Assembly (NCBI GenBank): GCA_002840155.1
Contig: PGZH01000004.1
Location: 310,001-374,000, forward strand
DNA: 64,000 nucleotides
Direction: 5' to 3'
From: Gammaproteobacteria bacterium HGW-Gammaproteobacteria-13
GTDB taxonomy: Bacteria > Pseudomonadota > Gammaproteobacteria > Pseudomonadales > Pseudomonadaceae
The notes beneath the pieces are model-generated. The model ran no database searches and had not been told where the DNA came from. It saw nothing but the letters and a program-made list of their open reading frames with translations. Positions 37,889-48,961 of the stretch are shown here, piece by piece; the first letter of the stretch is position 1; every line of letters begins with the position of its first letter. The translations under genes were made by a program, and so were the position numbers.

Positions 37889-38962
37889 ATGCTGGCGTAT
37901 ATCTTTCGTCGGCTGCTGCTGATTATCCCCACGCTGTTCGGCATTCTGCTGATCAACTTCATCATCATCCAGGCCGCCCCCGGTGGCCCGGTCGAGCAGA
38001 TGATCGCCAAGCTCGAAGGCTTTGACGGCGCCACCAGCCGGATTGCCGGCGGTGGCGCTGAAGTCTCGGTGGCCGGTTCCAACTACCGCGGCGCTCAGGG
38101 TCTGGACCCGGAGCTGGTGGCGGAAATCGAGCGTATGTACGGCTTCGATAAATCCGCCCCGGAACGCTTCTGGCTGATGCTCAAGAGTTACGCGCAGCTG
38201 GATTTCGGCTCAAGTTTCTTTCGCGATGCCGAGGTCATCGACCTGATTATCGAGAAGATGCCAGTGTCGATCTCCCTGGGGCTGTGGAGCACGCTGATCA
38301 TGTACCTGGTGTCGATCCCGCTGGGCATCGCCAAGGCCACCCGCCATGGCAGCGCCTTTGACGTCTGGACCAGCTCACTGATCATCGTCGGCTACGCCAT
38401 CCCGGCCTTCCTCTTCGCCATCCTGCTGATCGTGCTGTTTGCCGGGGGTAGTTACTGGGACTGGTTCCCGCTGCGTGGGCTGACCTCGAACAACTTCGAC
38501 GAGCTGAGCTTTACCGGCAAGCTGCTCGACTACTTCTGGCACCTGGCGCTGCCCGTCACCGCCCTGGTCATCGGCAACTTCGCCACCCTGACGCTGCTGA
38601 CCAAGAACAGCTTTCTTGATGAGATCAACAAGCAGTACGTGGTCACCGCCCGCGCCAAGGGTCTGAGCAACAACCGCGTGCTCTATGGCCATGTGTTCCG
38701 TAACGCCATGCTGATCATCATCGCCGGCTTCCCGGCGGCCTTTATCGGCATATTCTTTACCGGCTCGCTACTGATCGAGGTGATCTTCTCCCTCGACGGC
38801 CTGGGCCTGATGAGTTTCGAGGCCGCGATCAACCGCGATTACCCGGTGGTATTCGGCACTCTGTTTATCTTCACGTTGCTGGGCCTGGTGGTGAAATTGA
38901 TCGGCGACATTACTTACACCCTGGTCGATCCGCGTATCGACTTCGAAAGCCGGGAGGGTTGA
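37889..38962 (+). CDS. nppB: Peptide ABC transporter permease (YejB/NppB)
   Basis: 357-aa inner-membrane permease of the DppB type. It begins with the typical [20 protein letters not shown], has six hydrophobic helices and the EAA-like ATPase-contact loop [22 protein letters not shown] (split [11 protein letters not shown] and [11 protein letters not shown], near residue 250). One base separates it from the binding-protein stop, and one base from the next permease. An insert with [16 protein letters not shown] before the second helix is typical of YejB. Confidence 0.93.
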   Translation: MLAYIFRRLLLIIPTLFGILLINFIIIQAAPGGPVEQMIAKLEGFDGATSRIAGGGAEVSVAGSNYRGAQGLDPELVAEIERMYGFDKSAPERFWLMLKSYAQLDFGSSFFRDAEVIDLIIEKMPVSISLGLWSTLIMYLVSIPLGIAKATRHGSAFDVWTSSLIIVGYAIPAFLFAILLIVLFAGGSYWDWFPLRGLTSNNFDELSFTGKLLDYFWHLALPVTALVIGNFATLTLLTKNSFLDEINKQYVVTARAKGLSNNRVLYGHVFRNAMLIIIAGFPAAFIGIFFTGSLLIEVIFSLDGLGLMSFEAAINRDYPVVFGTLFIFTLLGLVVKLIGDITYTLVDPRIDFESREG

Positions 38963-38963
38963 G

Positions 38964-39983
38964 ATGAAACTTTCCCCAATCAATCAACGCCGCTTTCAGC
39001 TGTTCAAGGCGCACAAACGCGGCTGGTGGTCGCTGTGGATCTTCCTCGCGCTGTTCTTCGTCACCCTCGGCGCCGAAATGATCGCCAACGACAAGCCGCT
39101 GGTGGTGAGCTACGACAACGAACTGTATTTCCCGGTATTCAAGCGCTACCCGGAAACCACCTTCGGCGGCGAATTCCCGCTGCAGGCCAACTACAAAAGC
39201 CCGTATATCCAGGAGCTGATCAAGGAAAAGGACGGCTGGATGATCTGGCCGCCGATCCGCTACAGCTACTCCAGCATCAACTACGACCTGCAGGTGCCCG
39301 CCCCCGCACCACCTTCGGCGGAAAACCTGCTGGGCACCGATGACCAGGGCCGCGACGTGCTCGCGCGGGTGATCTACGGCTTCCGCATCTCGGTGCTGTT
39401 TGCCTTGATCCTGACCCTGGCCAGTTCGGTAATCGGCGTATTTGCCGGCGCCCTGCAGGGCTTCTACGGCGGCTGGGTCGATCTGGCTGGGCAGCGCTTT
39501 CTGGAAATCTGGTCCGGCCTGCCGGTGCTCTATCTGCTGATCATCCTCGCCAGCTTCGTACAACCGAACTTCTGGTGGCTGCTGGGCATCATGCTGCTGT
39601 TCTCCTGGATGAGCCTGGTGGATGTGGTGCGCGCCGAGTTCCTCCGTGGGCGCAACCTGGAATACGTGCGCGCAGCCCGTGCCCTGGGGATGCAGAACGG
39701 CTCGATCATGTTCCGCCATATCCTGCCCAACGCGATGATTTCCACCATGACCTTTATGCCGTTTATCCTCACCGGCGCGATCGGCACCCTCACCGCGCTG
39801 GATTTCCTCGGCTTCGGCCTGCCGCCGGGCGCGCCGTCACTGGGTGAACTGGTGGCCCAGGGCAAATCCAATCTGCAAGCGCCCTGGCTCGGTATTAGCG
39901 CCTTTGCCGTTCTCGCCCTGATGCTCAGCCTGCTGGTGTTTATCGGCGAAGCGGCACGCGATGCCTTCGATCCGAGGAAATGA
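38964..39983 (+). CDS. nppC: Peptide ABC transporter permease (YejE/NppC)
   Basis: 339-aa permease of the DppC type, partner of NppB. N-terminal cytosolic segment, first helix (WWSLWIFLALFFVTLG), a long periplasmic loop (YPETTFGGEFPLQANYKSPY) typical of YejE, then five helices. The coupling loop EYVRAARALGMQNGSIMFRH is near residue 235. Start ATG 38964 one base after the nppB stop. Together with nppB it forms the membrane channel. Confidence 0.93.
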   Translation: MKLSPINQRRFQLFKAHKRGWWSLWIFLALFFVTLGAEMIANDKPLVVSYDNELYFPVFKRYPETTFGGEFPLQANYKSPYIQELIKEKDGWMIWPPIRYSYSSINYDLQVPAPAPPSAENLLGTDDQGRDVLARVIYGFRISVLFALILTLASSVIGVFAGALQGFYGGWVDLAGQRFLEIWSGLPVLYLLIILASFVQPNFWWLLGIMLLFSWMSLVDVVRAEFLRGRNLEYVRAARALGMQNGSIMFRHILPNAMISTMTFMPFILTGAIGTLTALDFLGFGLPPGAPSLGELVAQGKSNLQAPWLGISAFAVLALMLSLLVFIGEAARDAFDPRK

Positions 39984-39984
39984 C

Positions 39985-41592
39985 ATGACCGACTCCAACA
40001 CCCTCATCGAAGTCCGCGACCTGGCGGTCGAATTCGTCACCGGCAGCCTGAAACAGCGCGTGCTGGAAGGCGTCAGCTTCGACATCAAGCGCGGTGAAAC
40101 CCTGGCCCTGGTGGGCGAAAGCGGCTCGGGCAAATCGGTCACCGCGCACTCTATCCTGCGCCTGCTGCCCTACCCGCTGGCGCAGCACCCCAGCGGCAGC
40201 ATTCACTACGCCGGGCAAGACCTGCTCAAACTGAACGAGAACAAGCTACGCGGCATCCGTGGCAACCGTATCGCCATGGTCTTTCAGGAGCCCATGACCT
40301 CGCTCAACCCGCTGCACAGCATCGAGAAGCAGATCAACGAGGTGCTGACCCTGCACAAAGGCCTGCGCGGCAAGGCCGCCACAGCGCGCACACTGGAGCT
40401 GCTGGAGCTGGTCGGCATCCCCGAGCCGCACAAGCGCCTCAAGGCTTACCCACACGAGCTGTCAGGCGGGCAACGCCAGCGTGTGGTGATCGCCATGGCC
40501 CTGGCCAATGAGCCGGAACTGCTGATCGCCGACGAGCCGACCACCGCGTTGGACGTCACTGTGCAGCTGAAGATCCTAGAACTGCTCAAGGATCTGCAAG
40601 CACGCCTGGGCATGGCGATTCTGCTGATCAGCCACGACCTCAACCTGGTGCGGCGCATTGCCCACCGCGTCTGCGTGATGCAGCGCGGGCATATCGTTGA
40701 ACAGGCGGCCTGCGAAACCCTGTTTAAAGACCCACAACACCCCTACACCCGTGAGCTGCTGGGCGCCGAACCCACTGGCGACCCGGTCGATCAGCCGGCG
40801 GGCAAAACCATGCTGGAAATCGACAACCTGCGCGTCTGGTTCCCGATTAAGAAGGGCCTGCTGCGCCGCACCGTCGACCATGTCAAAGCCGTGGACGGCA
40901 TCAATTTCAGCCTGCCGCAGGGACACACTCTGGGCATCGTCGGTGAAAGCGGCTCGGGTAAATCCACCCTAGGCCTGGCGATTCTGCGCCTGCTTGGCAG
41001 TCAGGGCGGTATCCGCTTCCAGGGCCAGGCCATCGATCAACTCTCGCAACACGACGTGCGCCCGCTGCGCCGGCAGATGCAGGTGGTGTTTCAGGACCCC
41101 TTCGGCAGTCTCAGCCCGCGCATGTGCGTTGGCCAGATTGTTGGCGAAGGTTTGCAGATTCACCGCATGGGCAGCGAGGCCGAGCAGGAACAGGCGATTA
41201 TCGACGCCTTGGTGGAAGTGGGGCTGGACCCGGAAACCCGCCACCGTTACCCCCACGAGTTCTCTGGTGGCCAGCGCCAACGTATCGCCATCGCCCGCGC
41301 CCTGGTGCTGAAACCCGCGCTGATCCTGCTGGATGAGCCAACCTCGGCCCTCGACCGCACCGTGCAGCGCCAGGTAGTCGAGCTGCTACGCTCGCTGCAG
41401 GCCAAATACAACCTGACCTACCTGTTTATCAGCCACGACCTCGCGGTAGTCAGGGCCTTGAGTCACCAGGTGATGGTGGTCAAGCAAGGCAAAGTAGTGG
41501 AACAAGGCCCGGCGGCACGTGTCTTTGCCGCGCCACAGGACATCTATACACAGCAGTTGCTGGAAGCGGCCTTTATGGTCCCAGCTGACTAA
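39985..41592 (+). CDS. nppD: Fused dual ATPase of peptide ABC transporter (YejF/NppD)
   Basis: 535-aa protein with two ATPase cassettes in one chain. Cassette 1: Walker [10 protein letters not shown] (about residue 42), signature LSGGQRQRV, Walker [13 protein letters not shown]. Cassette 2: GESGSGKST (about 323), [21 protein letters not shown]. Energises peptide import through NppB/C. ATG 39985 is chosen over an upstream in-frame start inside the end of nppC because it leaves a 1-bp gap typical of this operon. Copy D of the palindromic element starts right after its stop. Confidence 0.94.
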   Translation: MTDSNTLIEVRDLAVEFVTGSLKQRVLEGVSFDIKRGETLALVGESGSGKSVTAHSILRLLPYPLAQHPSGSIHYAGQDLLKLNENKLRGIRGNRIAMVFQEPMTSLNPLHSIEKQINEVLTLHKGLRGKAATARTLELLELVGIPEPHKRLKAYPHELSGGQRQRVVIAMALANEPELLIADEPTTALDVTVQLKILELLKDLQARLGMAILLISHDLNLVRRIAHRVCVMQRGHIVEQAACETLFKDPQHPYTRELLGAEPTGDPVDQPAGKTMLEIDNLRVWFPIKKGLLRRTVDHVKAVDGINFSLPQGHTLGIVGESGSGKSTLGLAILRLLGSQGGIRFQGQAIDQLSQHDVRPLRRQMQVVFQDPFGSLSPRMCVGQIVGEGLQIHRMGSEAEQEQAIIDALVEVGLDPETRHRYPHEFSGGQRQRIAIARALVLKPALILLDEPTSALDRTVQRQVVELLRSLQAKYNLTYLFISHDLAVVRALSHQVMVVKQGKVVEQGPAARVFAAPQDIYTQQLLEAAFMVPAD

Positions 41593-41732
41593 CAGGCTAT
41601 TGAAAAGCGTTGGCGAGGCAGCCAGCGCAAGGCAAAAGCAGGCGAAAAAGCGGAGTTTACGCGCTGTAAATGAGCATTTTTCGTCTGTTTTTAACGCAGT
41701 GATGGCAACGCAGGTAGCTTTTCAACTGCCTG
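41593..41732 (+). repeat. Dispersed palindromic element, copy D (upstream of fabI)
   Basis: Ends CAGGCTATTGAAAAGC (41593-41608) and GCTTTTCAACTGCCTG (41717-41732), 14 of 16 paired. The core has a longer continuous stem: AAAAGCAGGCGAAAAA with TTTTTCGTCTGTTTTT (two G-U positions), then TTTAC / GTAAA around GCGCT. Conserved GCGGAG / TGAGCA internal loop. Starts at the base after the nppD stop and ends 34 bp before the fabI start. Confidence 0.85.
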
Positions 41733-41766
41733 CCAATCCTTGTAGACAGGAAGAGGAACAACACCC

Positions 41767-42561
41767 ATGGGTTTTCTAAGCGGCAAGCGCGTACTGATCG
41801 TTGGCGTCGCCAGCAAACTGTCCATCGCCTCCGGTATCGCGGCAGCCATGCACCGTGAAGGCGCCGAACTGGCCTTCACCTACCAGAACGAAAAGCTCAA
41901 AGGCCGCGTTGAAGGCTTTGCCGCTGATTGGGGCTCAGGTCCTGAACTGTGCTTCCCTTGCGATGTGGCCAATGATGAGGAAATCGCCTCAGTCTTCGAA
42001 GCCCTGAGCAAGAAGTGGGACGGCCTGGATTGCATCGTCCACTCCGTTGGCTTCGCCCCTGGCGACCAACTGGACGGCGACTTCACCGATGTCACCACCC
42101 GCGAAGGCTTCCGCATCGCTCACGACATCAGCGCCTACAGCTTCGTCGCCCTAGCCAAAGCCGGCCGCGAGATGATGAAGGGCCGCAACGGCAGCCTGCT
42201 GACCCTGTCCTACCTGGGCGCTGAGCGCACCATGCCCAACTACAACGTCATGGGCATGGCCAAGGCCAGCCTGGAAGCCGGCGTCCGTTACCTGGCCGGC
42301 AGCCTCGGCCCAGAAGGCACTCGCGTCAACGCCATCTCCGCTGGCCCGATCCGCACCCTGGCGGCCTCCGGTATCAAGAGCTTCCGCAAGATGCTCGCGG
42401 CCAACGAGAAGCAGACCCCACTGCGCCGCAACGTGACCATCGATGAAGTCGGCAACGCCGGCGCCTTCCTCTGCTCGGACCTGGCTTCGGGCGTCAGCGG
42501 CGAGATCATGTACGTCGACGGCGGCTTCAACACCACCGCCATGGGCGCCATGGAAGAGTAA
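41767..42561 (+). CDS. fabI: Enoyl-[acyl-carrier-protein] reductase (NADH)
   Basis: 264-aa FabI that performs the last reduction of each fatty-acid elongation cycle; target of triclosan. Catalytic Tyr159 and Lys166 in NYNVMGMAK, with Tyr149 in [11 protein letters not shown]-binding glycines GVASKLSIA. Residues equivalent to E. coli Gly93 (here Gly95 in [10 protein letters not shown]) and Phe203 (here Phe206 in KSFRKM) are wild-type, so no classical triclosan-resistance change is seen. Ribosome site AGGAAGAGG. Copy D of the palindromic element is in the leader, and a strong terminator follows. Confidence 0.96.
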   Translation: MGFLSGKRVLIVGVASKLSIASGIAAAMHREGAELAFTYQNEKLKGRVEGFAADWGSGPELCFPCDVANDEEIASVFEALSKKWDGLDCIVHSVGFAPGDQLDGDFTDVTTREGFRIAHDISAYSFVALAKAGREMMKGRNGSLLTLSYLGAERTMPNYNVMGMAKASLEAGVRYLAGSLGPEGTRVNAISAGPIRTLAASGIKSFRKMLAANEKQTPLRRNVTIDEVGNAGAFLCSDLASGVSGEIMYVDGGFNTTAMGAMEE

Positions 42562-42581
42562 GTGGTTAAACCGCAGCAATG

Positions 42582-42612
42582 AAAAAGGCCGCTTAATCAA
42601 GCGGCCTTTTTT
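42582..42612. terminator. Bidirectional terminator, fabI / ppiD
   Basis: AAAAAGGCCGCTT and AAGCGGCCTTTTTT with an AATC loop, between convergent fabI and ppiD. Confidence 0.93.
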
Positions 42613-42630
42613 ATACGTCAGCGATATCGA

Positions 42631-44508
42631 TCAGAAGCGCTCGATATCAGCCTTCTCTTCCAATAGCTTACGGAACGCGGCGAAGTCCTGCTGACCAACG
42701 CGCGAGGCGAGGAAGCGGCTGTACATGGCCTTGTCCTCATCCGACAGCGCTTGCTCAGGCTGGCTTACGCCATTGAGACGGATGATCACGAAATCGCCGT
42801 TGCTCAGACTGATACCGGCGAAAGTCGGTTTGTCGGCCGCTTCAGGCTTGGGCATGCGGAACAGCGCCTGCAGCACCACCGGCTCAACGCCTTCTTGGCT
42901 ACGCGTCGCCGCTTCGACCACATTCCAGCCTTGCTTGGCATCGGCCTGGGTAACCGGCGTCTGGCCTGCGCGCAGAGCAGCTAGCTGCTCCTCGGCTTGG
43001 GCTTTGACGGCTTCGCTTGCACGAACCTTGGTCAACTGAGCGCGGATGCTATCGGCAACCTGCTCAAGCGGCAGTTGCTCAGGCTTGTTGTGCTCTTTAA
43101 CGCGCACCACCACCACAGTGTTCGGATCAAGCTCGATCACACTGCTGTTGCTGCCGTCTTCCAGCACTTCATCGCTGAATGCCGCTTGAATCACCTGACG
43201 ATTGGCAGTCAGGCCTTCAGTGCCACCTTGACGACCAAAGGCCTCAGTGGTCTTGACCTCAAGACCCAGCTCCTGAGCTGGCTGAGCCAGGTCAGAGGCT
43301 TCAAACGCGGAGTCTTCAAGGTCTTTGGAAACTTCGACAAAGCGCTGCTCAACCTGACGCGCCTTGAGGTCGCGCTGCAGTTTCTCTTCCAGGCTGGCGA
43401 AGCTCGGCACTTCCGGCGCCTGAACGCCCAACAGCTTGATCAGGTGCCAGCCGAACTCACTGCGTACGGGAGCCGATACAGCATTCTCGTCCAGCGCATA
43501 CAGCGCTTCTTCAAAGGCAGGGTCATATACGCCAGGGCCGGCAAAGCCCAGATCACCGCCCTCACCTGCCGAACCCGAATCATCGGAGACTTCTTTGGCC
43601 AGCGCGGCGAAATCCTCGCCCTGCTCAAGACGCTTCTGCACCGCGACCAGTTTGGCCTGGGCTTGTTCGTCATTCAGCTTATCGTTGACCTCAACCAGAA
43701 TGTGCGCGGCACGGCGCTGCTCGGCGAGGTTGGCGATTTCGCTCTGATAAGCGCTTTGCAGCGCCTCATCGGTGACTTCAACCTGATCGAAGAAGGCATC
43801 CTTCTTCAGCTCGACGTATTCCAGCACAACCTGCTCAGGACTCATGAACTCGCTGGCCTGGGCGTCGTAATACGCCTTGATGTCGTCATCGCTGAGCGTG
43901 ACTGCATCCAGATCAGCCTTGAGGGTCAGCGTGGCGAAGTCGCGGGTCTGCTTTTCCAGGGCGGCAAAGGCTTGCACCTGGGCATCGGTCACAAAGCCGC
44001 TGTTGGCCAAACCAGCGCGCAACTGACCAATGAGCATTTCCTGCTCAAGCATCTGGCGGAACTGCAAACGGCTGTAACCCAGCTGACGGATAACCTGATC
44101 GAAACGCTCAGCGTTGAACTGGCCATCAACAAGAAACTCAGGTGTTTTCAGGATCAGCTGATCCAACGCTTGTTGCGAAAAGGCGAACTTGGCGTTTTTG
44201 GCGCTATCGAGCAACAAGGTGCGCTCAACCAGGCCATTCAGGGCGGCTTCACGCAGCAGCTTCTCGTCCAGCAGGGAGGCATCGAAATCGCGCCCCAACT
44301 GTTGCAGCAATTGACGACGCTGCATCTCGACAGCCTGGCTGAGCTCGGCAGAAGTGATCTTCTCGCCATTCACTTCAGCGGCATTCTGGCTATTACTGGT
44401 GCTGGTAAAAATGGCATCCACACCCGTCAGCGCGAGCAGCGCGACAATGATGCCGATGATGGTTTTGGCAATCCAACCCTGTGAATTGTCCCTGATGTTT
44501 TGCAGCAT
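42631..44508 (-). CDS. ppiD: Periplasmic folding chaperone PpiD (SurA-like, PPIase domain)
   Basis: 625-aa inner-membrane-anchored periplasmic chaperone linked to the Sec translocon. MLQNIRDNSQGWIAKTIIG then one membrane helix (IIVALLALTGVDAIF), a long SurA-N-like region, a parvulin domain about 265-360 (AAHILVEVNDKLNDEQAQAK, LGFAGPGVYDPAFEEALYAL, SEFGWHLIKL) and a C-terminal chaperone region. ATG 44508 is chosen (family start MLQNIRD). Downstream of hupB on the same strand with 220 bp between. Confidence 0.93.
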   Translation of the reverse strand: MLQNIRDNSQGWIAKTIIGIIVALLALTGVDAIFTSTSNSQNAAEVNGEKITSAELSQAVEMQRRQLLQQLGRDFDASLLDEKLLREAALNGLVERTLLLDSAKNAKFAFSQQALDQLILKTPEFLVDGQFNAERFDQVIRQLGYSRLQFRQMLEQEMLIGQLRAGLANSGFVTDAQVQAFAALEKQTRDFATLTLKADLDAVTLSDDDIKAYYDAQASEFMSPEQVVLEYVELKKDAFFDQVEVTDEALQSAYQSEIANLAEQRRAAHILVEVNDKLNDEQAQAKLVAVQKRLEQGEDFAALAKEVSDDSGSAGEGGDLGFAGPGVYDPAFEEALYALDENAVSAPVRSEFGWHLIKLLGVQAPEVPSFASLEEKLQRDLKARQVEQRFVEVSKDLEDSAFEASDLAQPAQELGLEVKTTEAFGRQGGTEGLTANRQVIQAAFSDEVLEDGSNSSVIELDPNTVVVVRVKEHNKPEQLPLEQVADSIRAQLTKVRASEAVKAQAEEQLAALRAGQTPVTQADAKQGWNVVEAATRSQEGVEPVVLQALFRMPKPEAADKPTFAGISLSNGDFVIIRLNGVSQPEQALSDEDKAMYSRFLASRVGQQDFAAFRKLLEEKADIERF

Positions 44509-44573
44509 GCGTCCCCCAGAACGACTGTACAAATAAAGCAGTCGCGCAGTGTGGGTAAAATCCGGATAGAAGA

Positions 44574-44597
44574 AAGGCGCATCAGTGGATGCGCCTT
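44574..44597 (-). terminator. Probable terminator after hupB
   Basis: AAGGCGCATC and GATGCGCCTT with a 4-nt AGTG loop; on the minus strand the stem is followed by TCTTCT, a modest T tract. About 130 bp after the hupB stop. Confidence 0.6.
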
Positions 44598-44728
44598 CTC
44601 GTAACTGGCGAAGCGGATCGAACTCAAGCAGCTGATTCGTCGTGTTCAGCGAGTTATGACTGACTGAACATCCCGCCCCGCGTCAGATCAGCCATTCAAC
44701 TGATCTGCTGGGCAAAACCGAAAGAGGC

Positions 44729-45001
44729 TTAGTTGACAGCGTCTTTCAGAGCTTTACCGGCTTTGAAGCCTGGAATCTTGGCAGCAGCGATGCTGATCGG
44801 GTTACCAGTTTGTGGGTTACGGCCAGTGCGAGCAGCACGCTCTTTAACAGCGAAAGTGCCGAAGCCAACCAGTACTACGGAGTCACCAGCCTTCAGAGCG
44901 CCAGTAACGGATTCAATTACTGCGTCCAGCGCACGGCCGGCAACAGCTTTTGGGATATCAGCAGATGCAGCGATGGCATCGATCAGTTCCGACTTGTTCA
45001 C
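44729..45001 (-). CDS. hupB: DNA-binding protein HU-beta
   Basis: 90-aa nucleoid-associated histone-like protein. [20 protein letters not shown] start, the DNA-minor-groove arm [21 protein letters not shown] (split [12 protein letters not shown] and RTGRNPQTG) with the intercalating proline, and the C-terminal [15 protein letters not shown] are all canonical. It follows lon, as in many gamma-proteobacteria, and has its own strong sigma-70-type promoter at 45096-45124. Confidence 0.96.
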   Translation of the reverse strand: MNKSELIDAIAASADIPKAVAGRALDAVIESVTGALKAGDSVVLVGFGTFAVKERAARTGRNPQTGNPISIAAAKIPGFKAGKALKDAVN

Positions 45002-45095
45002 TCTTAAGTCCCCTTAATTTCTGTTGAGTTTATTTCTTGCTTTTAAATGTAAGCGAAGCTGGTGCGGAGAGCCTGCCGACACGATAAGAGCCGCT

Positions 45096-45124
45096 TTATA
45101 ACAAGGGCTCTAAAAATGTGTCAA
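45096..45124 (-). promoter_or_regulatory. Sigma-70 promoter of hupB
   Basis: On the minus strand TTGACA (45124-45119) and TTATAA (45101-45096) are separated by exactly 17 bp. It is 95 bp upstream of the hupB start. The -10 lies in the loop of a possible hairpin AGAGCC / GGCTCT (45087-45111). Confidence 0.75.
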
Positions 45125-45137
45125 GAAACCCCTCCGG

Positions 45138-47531
45138 CTAATGCGTGCTAATTCGCTCCTTGGAATCAGTCTCGCGTTTTTCATCCTTTGCAACCATGGG
45201 AGCCGCATCAGGCAAGGGCTCCGGGGCGTATTGCAGCGCAATTTGCAGGACCTCGTCAATCCATTTAACCGGTTTAATCTGCAGGTCTTGCTTAATATTC
45301 TCCGGAATCTCTTTCAAATCGCGCACATTCTCTTCCGGAATGATCACGGTCTTGATTCCACCACGGTGAGCGGCCAGCAGTTTTTCTTTCAAACCACCAA
45401 TGGCCAATACTTGACCACGCAGAGTGATTTCACCGGTCATTGCCACATCCGCACGCACCGGTATCTGCGTCAGGGCTGAAACCAGCGCCGTACACATGCC
45501 AACGCCTGCGCTGGGGCCATCTTTGGGCGTCGCCCCTTCCGGCATATGGATATGGATGTCCTGCTTCTCATAGAAGTCCACAGGCACGCCCAGACTCTTA
45601 GCTCGACTGCGTACAACGGTCTGCGCAGCAGTGATGGATTCCAGCATCACATCACCGAGCGAGCCGGTTTTGATCAGCTGACCTTTACCAGGCACCACAA
45701 CCGCCTCGATGGTCAGCAACTCGCCGCCAACCTGGGTCCAGGCAAGGCCGGTGACCTGACCAATTTGATCCTGCTGCTCGGCCAAACCATAGCGGTGCTT
45801 ACGCACGCCGAGGAAATACTCAAGCGAATCAGCTGTGACGGTGACCTGGAAGCGCTTCTCGGTGGAGTGCTCCTTGACCACCTTACGGCACACCTTGGCA
45901 ATCTGCCGTTCCAGACCGCGCACACCCGCCTCGCGAGTGTAATAGCGAATGATGTCGCGGATCGCTGCGTCCTCAAACACCAGCTCAACCTTCTTCAGAC
46001 CATTGGCCTGAACCTGCTTGGGCGCCAGGTATTTGATCGCGATGTTGATCTTCTCGGCTTCGGTGTAGCCCGGTAGACGAATCACCTCCATACGGTCCAG
46101 CAACGGCCCCGGAATGTTCATCGAGTTGGCCGTGCAGAGGAACATCACATCAGACAGGTCGTAGTCGACCTCCAGATAGTGGTCGTTGAAGTTGTGATTC
46201 TGCTCTGGGTCCAATACCTCGAGCAGCGCCGACGCAGGATCGCCGCGCATGTCCTGGCCCATCTTGTCGATTTCATCGAGCAGGAACAGCGGGTTACGCA
46301 CGCCAACCTTGGTCATCTTCTGAATCAGACGACCCGGCATAGAGCCAATATAGGTGCGGCGGTGACCGCGAATCTCCGCCTCATCACGCACGCCACCGAG
46401 CGCCATACGCACGAACTTGCGGTTGGTGGCACTGGCAATCGACTCGGCCAGCGAGGTTTTACCCACGCCAGGTGGCCCCACCAGGCAGAGCACTGGGCCC
46501 TTGATTTTCTTCACGCGCTTTTGTACGGCGAGGTATTCAAGGATGCGTTCCTTGACCTCATCCAAGCCATAGTGGTCAGCATCGAGAATCGCTTCGGCAC
46601 GCGCCAAATCCAGGCGTACTTTGCTCTGCGCCTTCCACGGCACATTGACCAGCCAATCGATGTAGGAGCGCACCACGGTGGCTTCGGCCGACATCGGCGA
46701 CATCTGCTTGAGCTTGTTCAGCTCGGCATTGGCTTTGGTATGCGCCTCGGCGGTCAGGCCGGCATTCTCGATGCGCTTTTTCAGCTCATCAAGCTCGTTA
46801 TGGCCTTCTTCGCTGTCGCCGAGCTCTTTCTGAATGGCCTTCATCTGCTCATTCAGGTAGTACTCGCGCTGGCTACGCTCCATTTGCTTCTTGACCCGGC
46901 CACGGATGCGCTTTTCGACCTGCAACAGGTCGATTTCCGCATCGAGCAGCGCCAGGACATGCTCAACCCGCGCAGCCAGATCGGTGATTTCCAGAATTTC
47001 CTGCTTCTGTTCGATCTTCAGCACCATATGCGCAGCCATGGTGTCGACCAGCCGGCTCGGCTCATCGATACCATTGAGTGACGCCAGCACTTCGGCAGGG
47101 ACTTTCTTGCCGAGCTGCACGTACTGTTCGAACTGGCTAAGCAGGCTGCGAGTGAAGACCTCGGACTCACGTTCGGCGGCATCAACTTCGTCAATCAGCT
47201 GCACTTCAGCCCGGCAATGACCGTCGACCTCGATAAAGCGCTCGATCTCACCGCGCTGCTCGCCTTCGACCAGCACCTTGACGGTGCCGTCCGGCAGTTT
47301 CAGCAACTGCAGCACAGTGGCTACGGTACCGACGCGATAGAGGCCCGCCTCATCTGGGTCGTCGTCAGCAGGATTCCTCTGCGCGAGGAGCAAAATCTGC
47401 TTCTCGCCCGTCATCGCAGCCTCAAGGGCTTCAATGGATTTTTCACGCCCGACGAATAACGGAATGACCATGTGCGGATAGACCACAACATCGCGCAACG
47501 GCAGGAGAGGCAATTCGATGGTTGTCTTCAT
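45138..47531 (-). CDS. lon: ATP-dependent protease Lon
   Basis: 797-aa AAA+ serine protease degrading misfolded and regulatory proteins. N-terminal substrate domain ([22 protein letters not shown]), AAA+ Walker [14 protein letters not shown] (about residue 353), and the proteolytic domain with catalytic Ser in [11 protein letters not shown] (about 675) and Lys in [10 protein letters not shown] (about 718). A sigma-32-like heat-shock promoter lies just upstream. Order clpP-clpX-lon-hupB is the conserved gamma-proteobacterial proteostasis cluster. Confidence 0.97.
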   Translation of the reverse strand: MKTTIELPLLPLRDVVVYPHMVIPLFVGREKSIEALEAAMTGEKQILLLAQRNPADDDPDEAGLYRVGTVATVLQLLKLPDGTVKVLVEGEQRGEIERFIEVDGHCRAEVQLIDEVDAAERESEVFTRSLLSQFEQYVQLGKKVPAEVLASLNGIDEPSRLVDTMAAHMVLKIEQKQEILEITDLAARVEHVLALLDAEIDLLQVEKRIRGRVKKQMERSQREYYLNEQMKAIQKELGDSEEGHNELDELKKRIENAGLTAEAHTKANAELNKLKQMSPMSAEATVVRSYIDWLVNVPWKAQSKVRLDLARAEAILDADHYGLDEVKERILEYLAVQKRVKKIKGPVLCLVGPPGVGKTSLAESIASATNRKFVRMALGGVRDEAEIRGHRRTYIGSMPGRLIQKMTKVGVRNPLFLLDEIDKMGQDMRGDPASALLEVLDPEQNHNFNDHYLEVDYDLSDVMFLCTANSMNIPGPLLDRMEVIRLPGYTEAEKINIAIKYLAPKQVQANGLKKVELVFEDAAIRDIIRYYTREAGVRGLERQIAKVCRKVVKEHSTEKRFQVTVTADSLEYFLGVRKHRYGLAEQQDQIGQVTGLAWTQVGGELLTIEAVVVPGKGQLIKTGSLGDVMLESITAAQTVVRSRAKSLGVPVDFYEKQDIHIHMPEGATPKDGPSAGVGMCTALVSALTQIPVRADVAMTGEITLRGQVLAIGGLKEKLLAAHRGGIKTVIIPEENVRDLKEIPENIKQDLQIKPVKWIDEVLQIALQYAPEPLPDAAPMVAKDEKRETDSKERISTH

Positions 47532-47589
47532 GATTTCGGCTCTACGGCGGCCATACGGCCGTAAACAGATGGGATGACCCTTAGCCCTA

Positions 47590-47618
47590 AGATGGGGGCA
47601 GCCCCAACAAAAAACAAG
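47590..47618 (-). promoter_or_regulatory. Sigma-32 heat-shock promoter of lon
   Basis: Minus strand reads CTTGTTT, 14 bp, CCCCATCT, close to the sigma-32 consensus (CTTGAAA, 13-15 bp, CCCCATnT). Lies 59 bp upstream of the lon start codon and downstream of the clpX terminator. Confidence 0.75.
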
Positions 47619-47637
47619 CGCTGGCGCAGCAAAAGCA

Positions 47638-47657
47638 AAGGGGCCCGCAGGCCCCTT
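47638..47657 (-). terminator. Terminator after clpX
   Basis: AAGGGGCC and GGCCCCTT with a 4-nt loop; the minus strand continues TTGCTTTTGC. Lies 23 bp after the clpX stop. Confidence 0.7.
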
Positions 47658-47680
47658 GCTTTCAACATGTTACAACGCTG

Positions 47681-48961
47681 TTACGCGTCAGGCGCAGCCT
47701 TGGCTGGCAGCTCGTTGTTCTCATAAATGAGCAACGGCTTGGAGGTACCATCGATAACACTTTCATCGATGACCACCTTGCTGACGTCGGACTGCGACGG
47801 AATCTCGTACATGGTATCGAGCAGGACACCTTCGAGAATCGAACGCAGGCCGCGGGCACCGGTTTTACGCTCAAGGGCCTTGTGCGCAACCGATTTCAGC
47901 GCATCCGGACGGAATTCCAGCTCTACCCCTTCCATCTCGAACAGCTTGGCGTATTGCTTGGTCAAGGCGTTCTTCGGCTCAGTCAGAATCTGCACCAGAG
48001 CCGCTTCATCGAGCTCATCCAACGTGGCGATAACCGGCAAGCGGCCAACGAACTCGGGGATCAGACCAAACTTGACCAGGTCATCAGGCTCAACGGCGCG
48101 CAGTGACTCGCCGATTTTTTTGCCCTCTTCCTTGCTGCGTACTTCGGCGTTGAAACCGATACCACCCTTGGTCGAGCGACCCTGGATGACTTTTTCCAGA
48201 CCAGAGAACGCGCCACCGCAGATAAACAGGATATTGCGCGTATCAACCTGCAGGAACTCCTGCTGCGGATGCTTGCGACCACCCTGCGGCGGCACCGAGG
48301 CAACCGTACCCTCGATCAGTTTGAGCAGTGCCTGCTGCACGCCCTCGCCCGATACGTCGCGGGTAATCGACGGGTTATCCGATTTGCGCGAAATCTTGTC
48401 GATTTCGTCGATGTAGACGATGCCCATCTGGGCTTTTTCCACATCGTAATCGCACTTCTGCAGCAGCTTCTGAATAATGTTCTCGACGTCCTCACCGACA
48501 TAACCGGCCTCGGTCAGGGTGGTGGCGTCGGCGATGGTGAACGGTACGTTAAGCAAGCGTGCCAGGGTTTCGGCCAGCAGGGTTTTACCCGAACCAGTCG
48601 GACCAATCAGCAGGATGTTGCTTTTGCCCAGCTCGACATCATCTTTCTTGTCACGCTGGTTAAGGCGCTTGTAGTGGTTGTACACCGCTACCGCCAGAAC
48701 TTTTTTCGCACGCTCCTGACCGATCACATACTGATCGAGGATGGTGCTGATTTCCTTGGGAGCAGGCAATTTATGCGCGCTGCTCTCGGCCTGGGCTTCC
48801 TGCACCTCCTCACGGATGATGTCATTGCACAGGTCGACGCACTCGTCGCAGATAAAGACCGAGGGGCCGGCAATCAATTTGCGCACTTCATGCTGGCTTT
48901 TGCCGCAGAAGGAGCAATAAAGCAGCTTGCCGTTGTCCTCGCCGTTGCGGGTGTCAGTCAT
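47681..48961 (-). CDS. clpX: ATP-dependent Clp protease ATPase subunit ClpX
   Basis: 426-aa AAA+ unfoldase that feeds substrates to ClpP. N-terminal zinc-binding domain CSFCGK ... CDEC (about residues 15-40), Walker [14 protein letters not shown] (about 120), Walker [10 protein letters not shown] (about 182), the ClpP-contact loop with IGF (GGIGFNAEV, about 270) and sensor-2 arginine region. Start ATG 48961 (MTDTRNGED) is the family start. Located 112 bp downstream of clpP in the same orientation. Confidence 0.97.
   Translation of the reverse strand: MTDTRNGEDNGKLLYCSFCGKSQHEVRKLIAGPSVFICDECVDLCNDIIREEVQEAQAESSAHKLPAPKEISTILDQYVIGQERAKKVLAVAVYNHYKRLNQRDKKDDVELGKSNILLIGPTGSGKTLLAETLARLLNVPFTIADATTLTEAGYVGEDVENIIQKLLQKCDYDVEKAQMGIVYIDEIDKISRKSDNPSITRDVSGEGVQQALLKLIEGTVASVPPQGGRKHPQQEFLQVDTRNILFICGGAFSGLEKVIQGRSTKGGIGFNAEVRSKEEGKKIGESLRAVEPDDLVKFGLIPEFVGRLPVIATLDELDEAALVQILTEPKNALTKQYAKLFEMEGVELEFRPDALKSVAHKALERKTGARGLRSILEGVLLDTMYEIPSQSDVSKVVIDESVIDGTSKPLLIYENNELPAKAAPDA

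Noticed and set aside
42997..44484. 495-codon open frame opposite ppiD
   Set aside because: ppiD on the other strand has clear PPIase and membrane-anchor motifs; the antisense product shows none.
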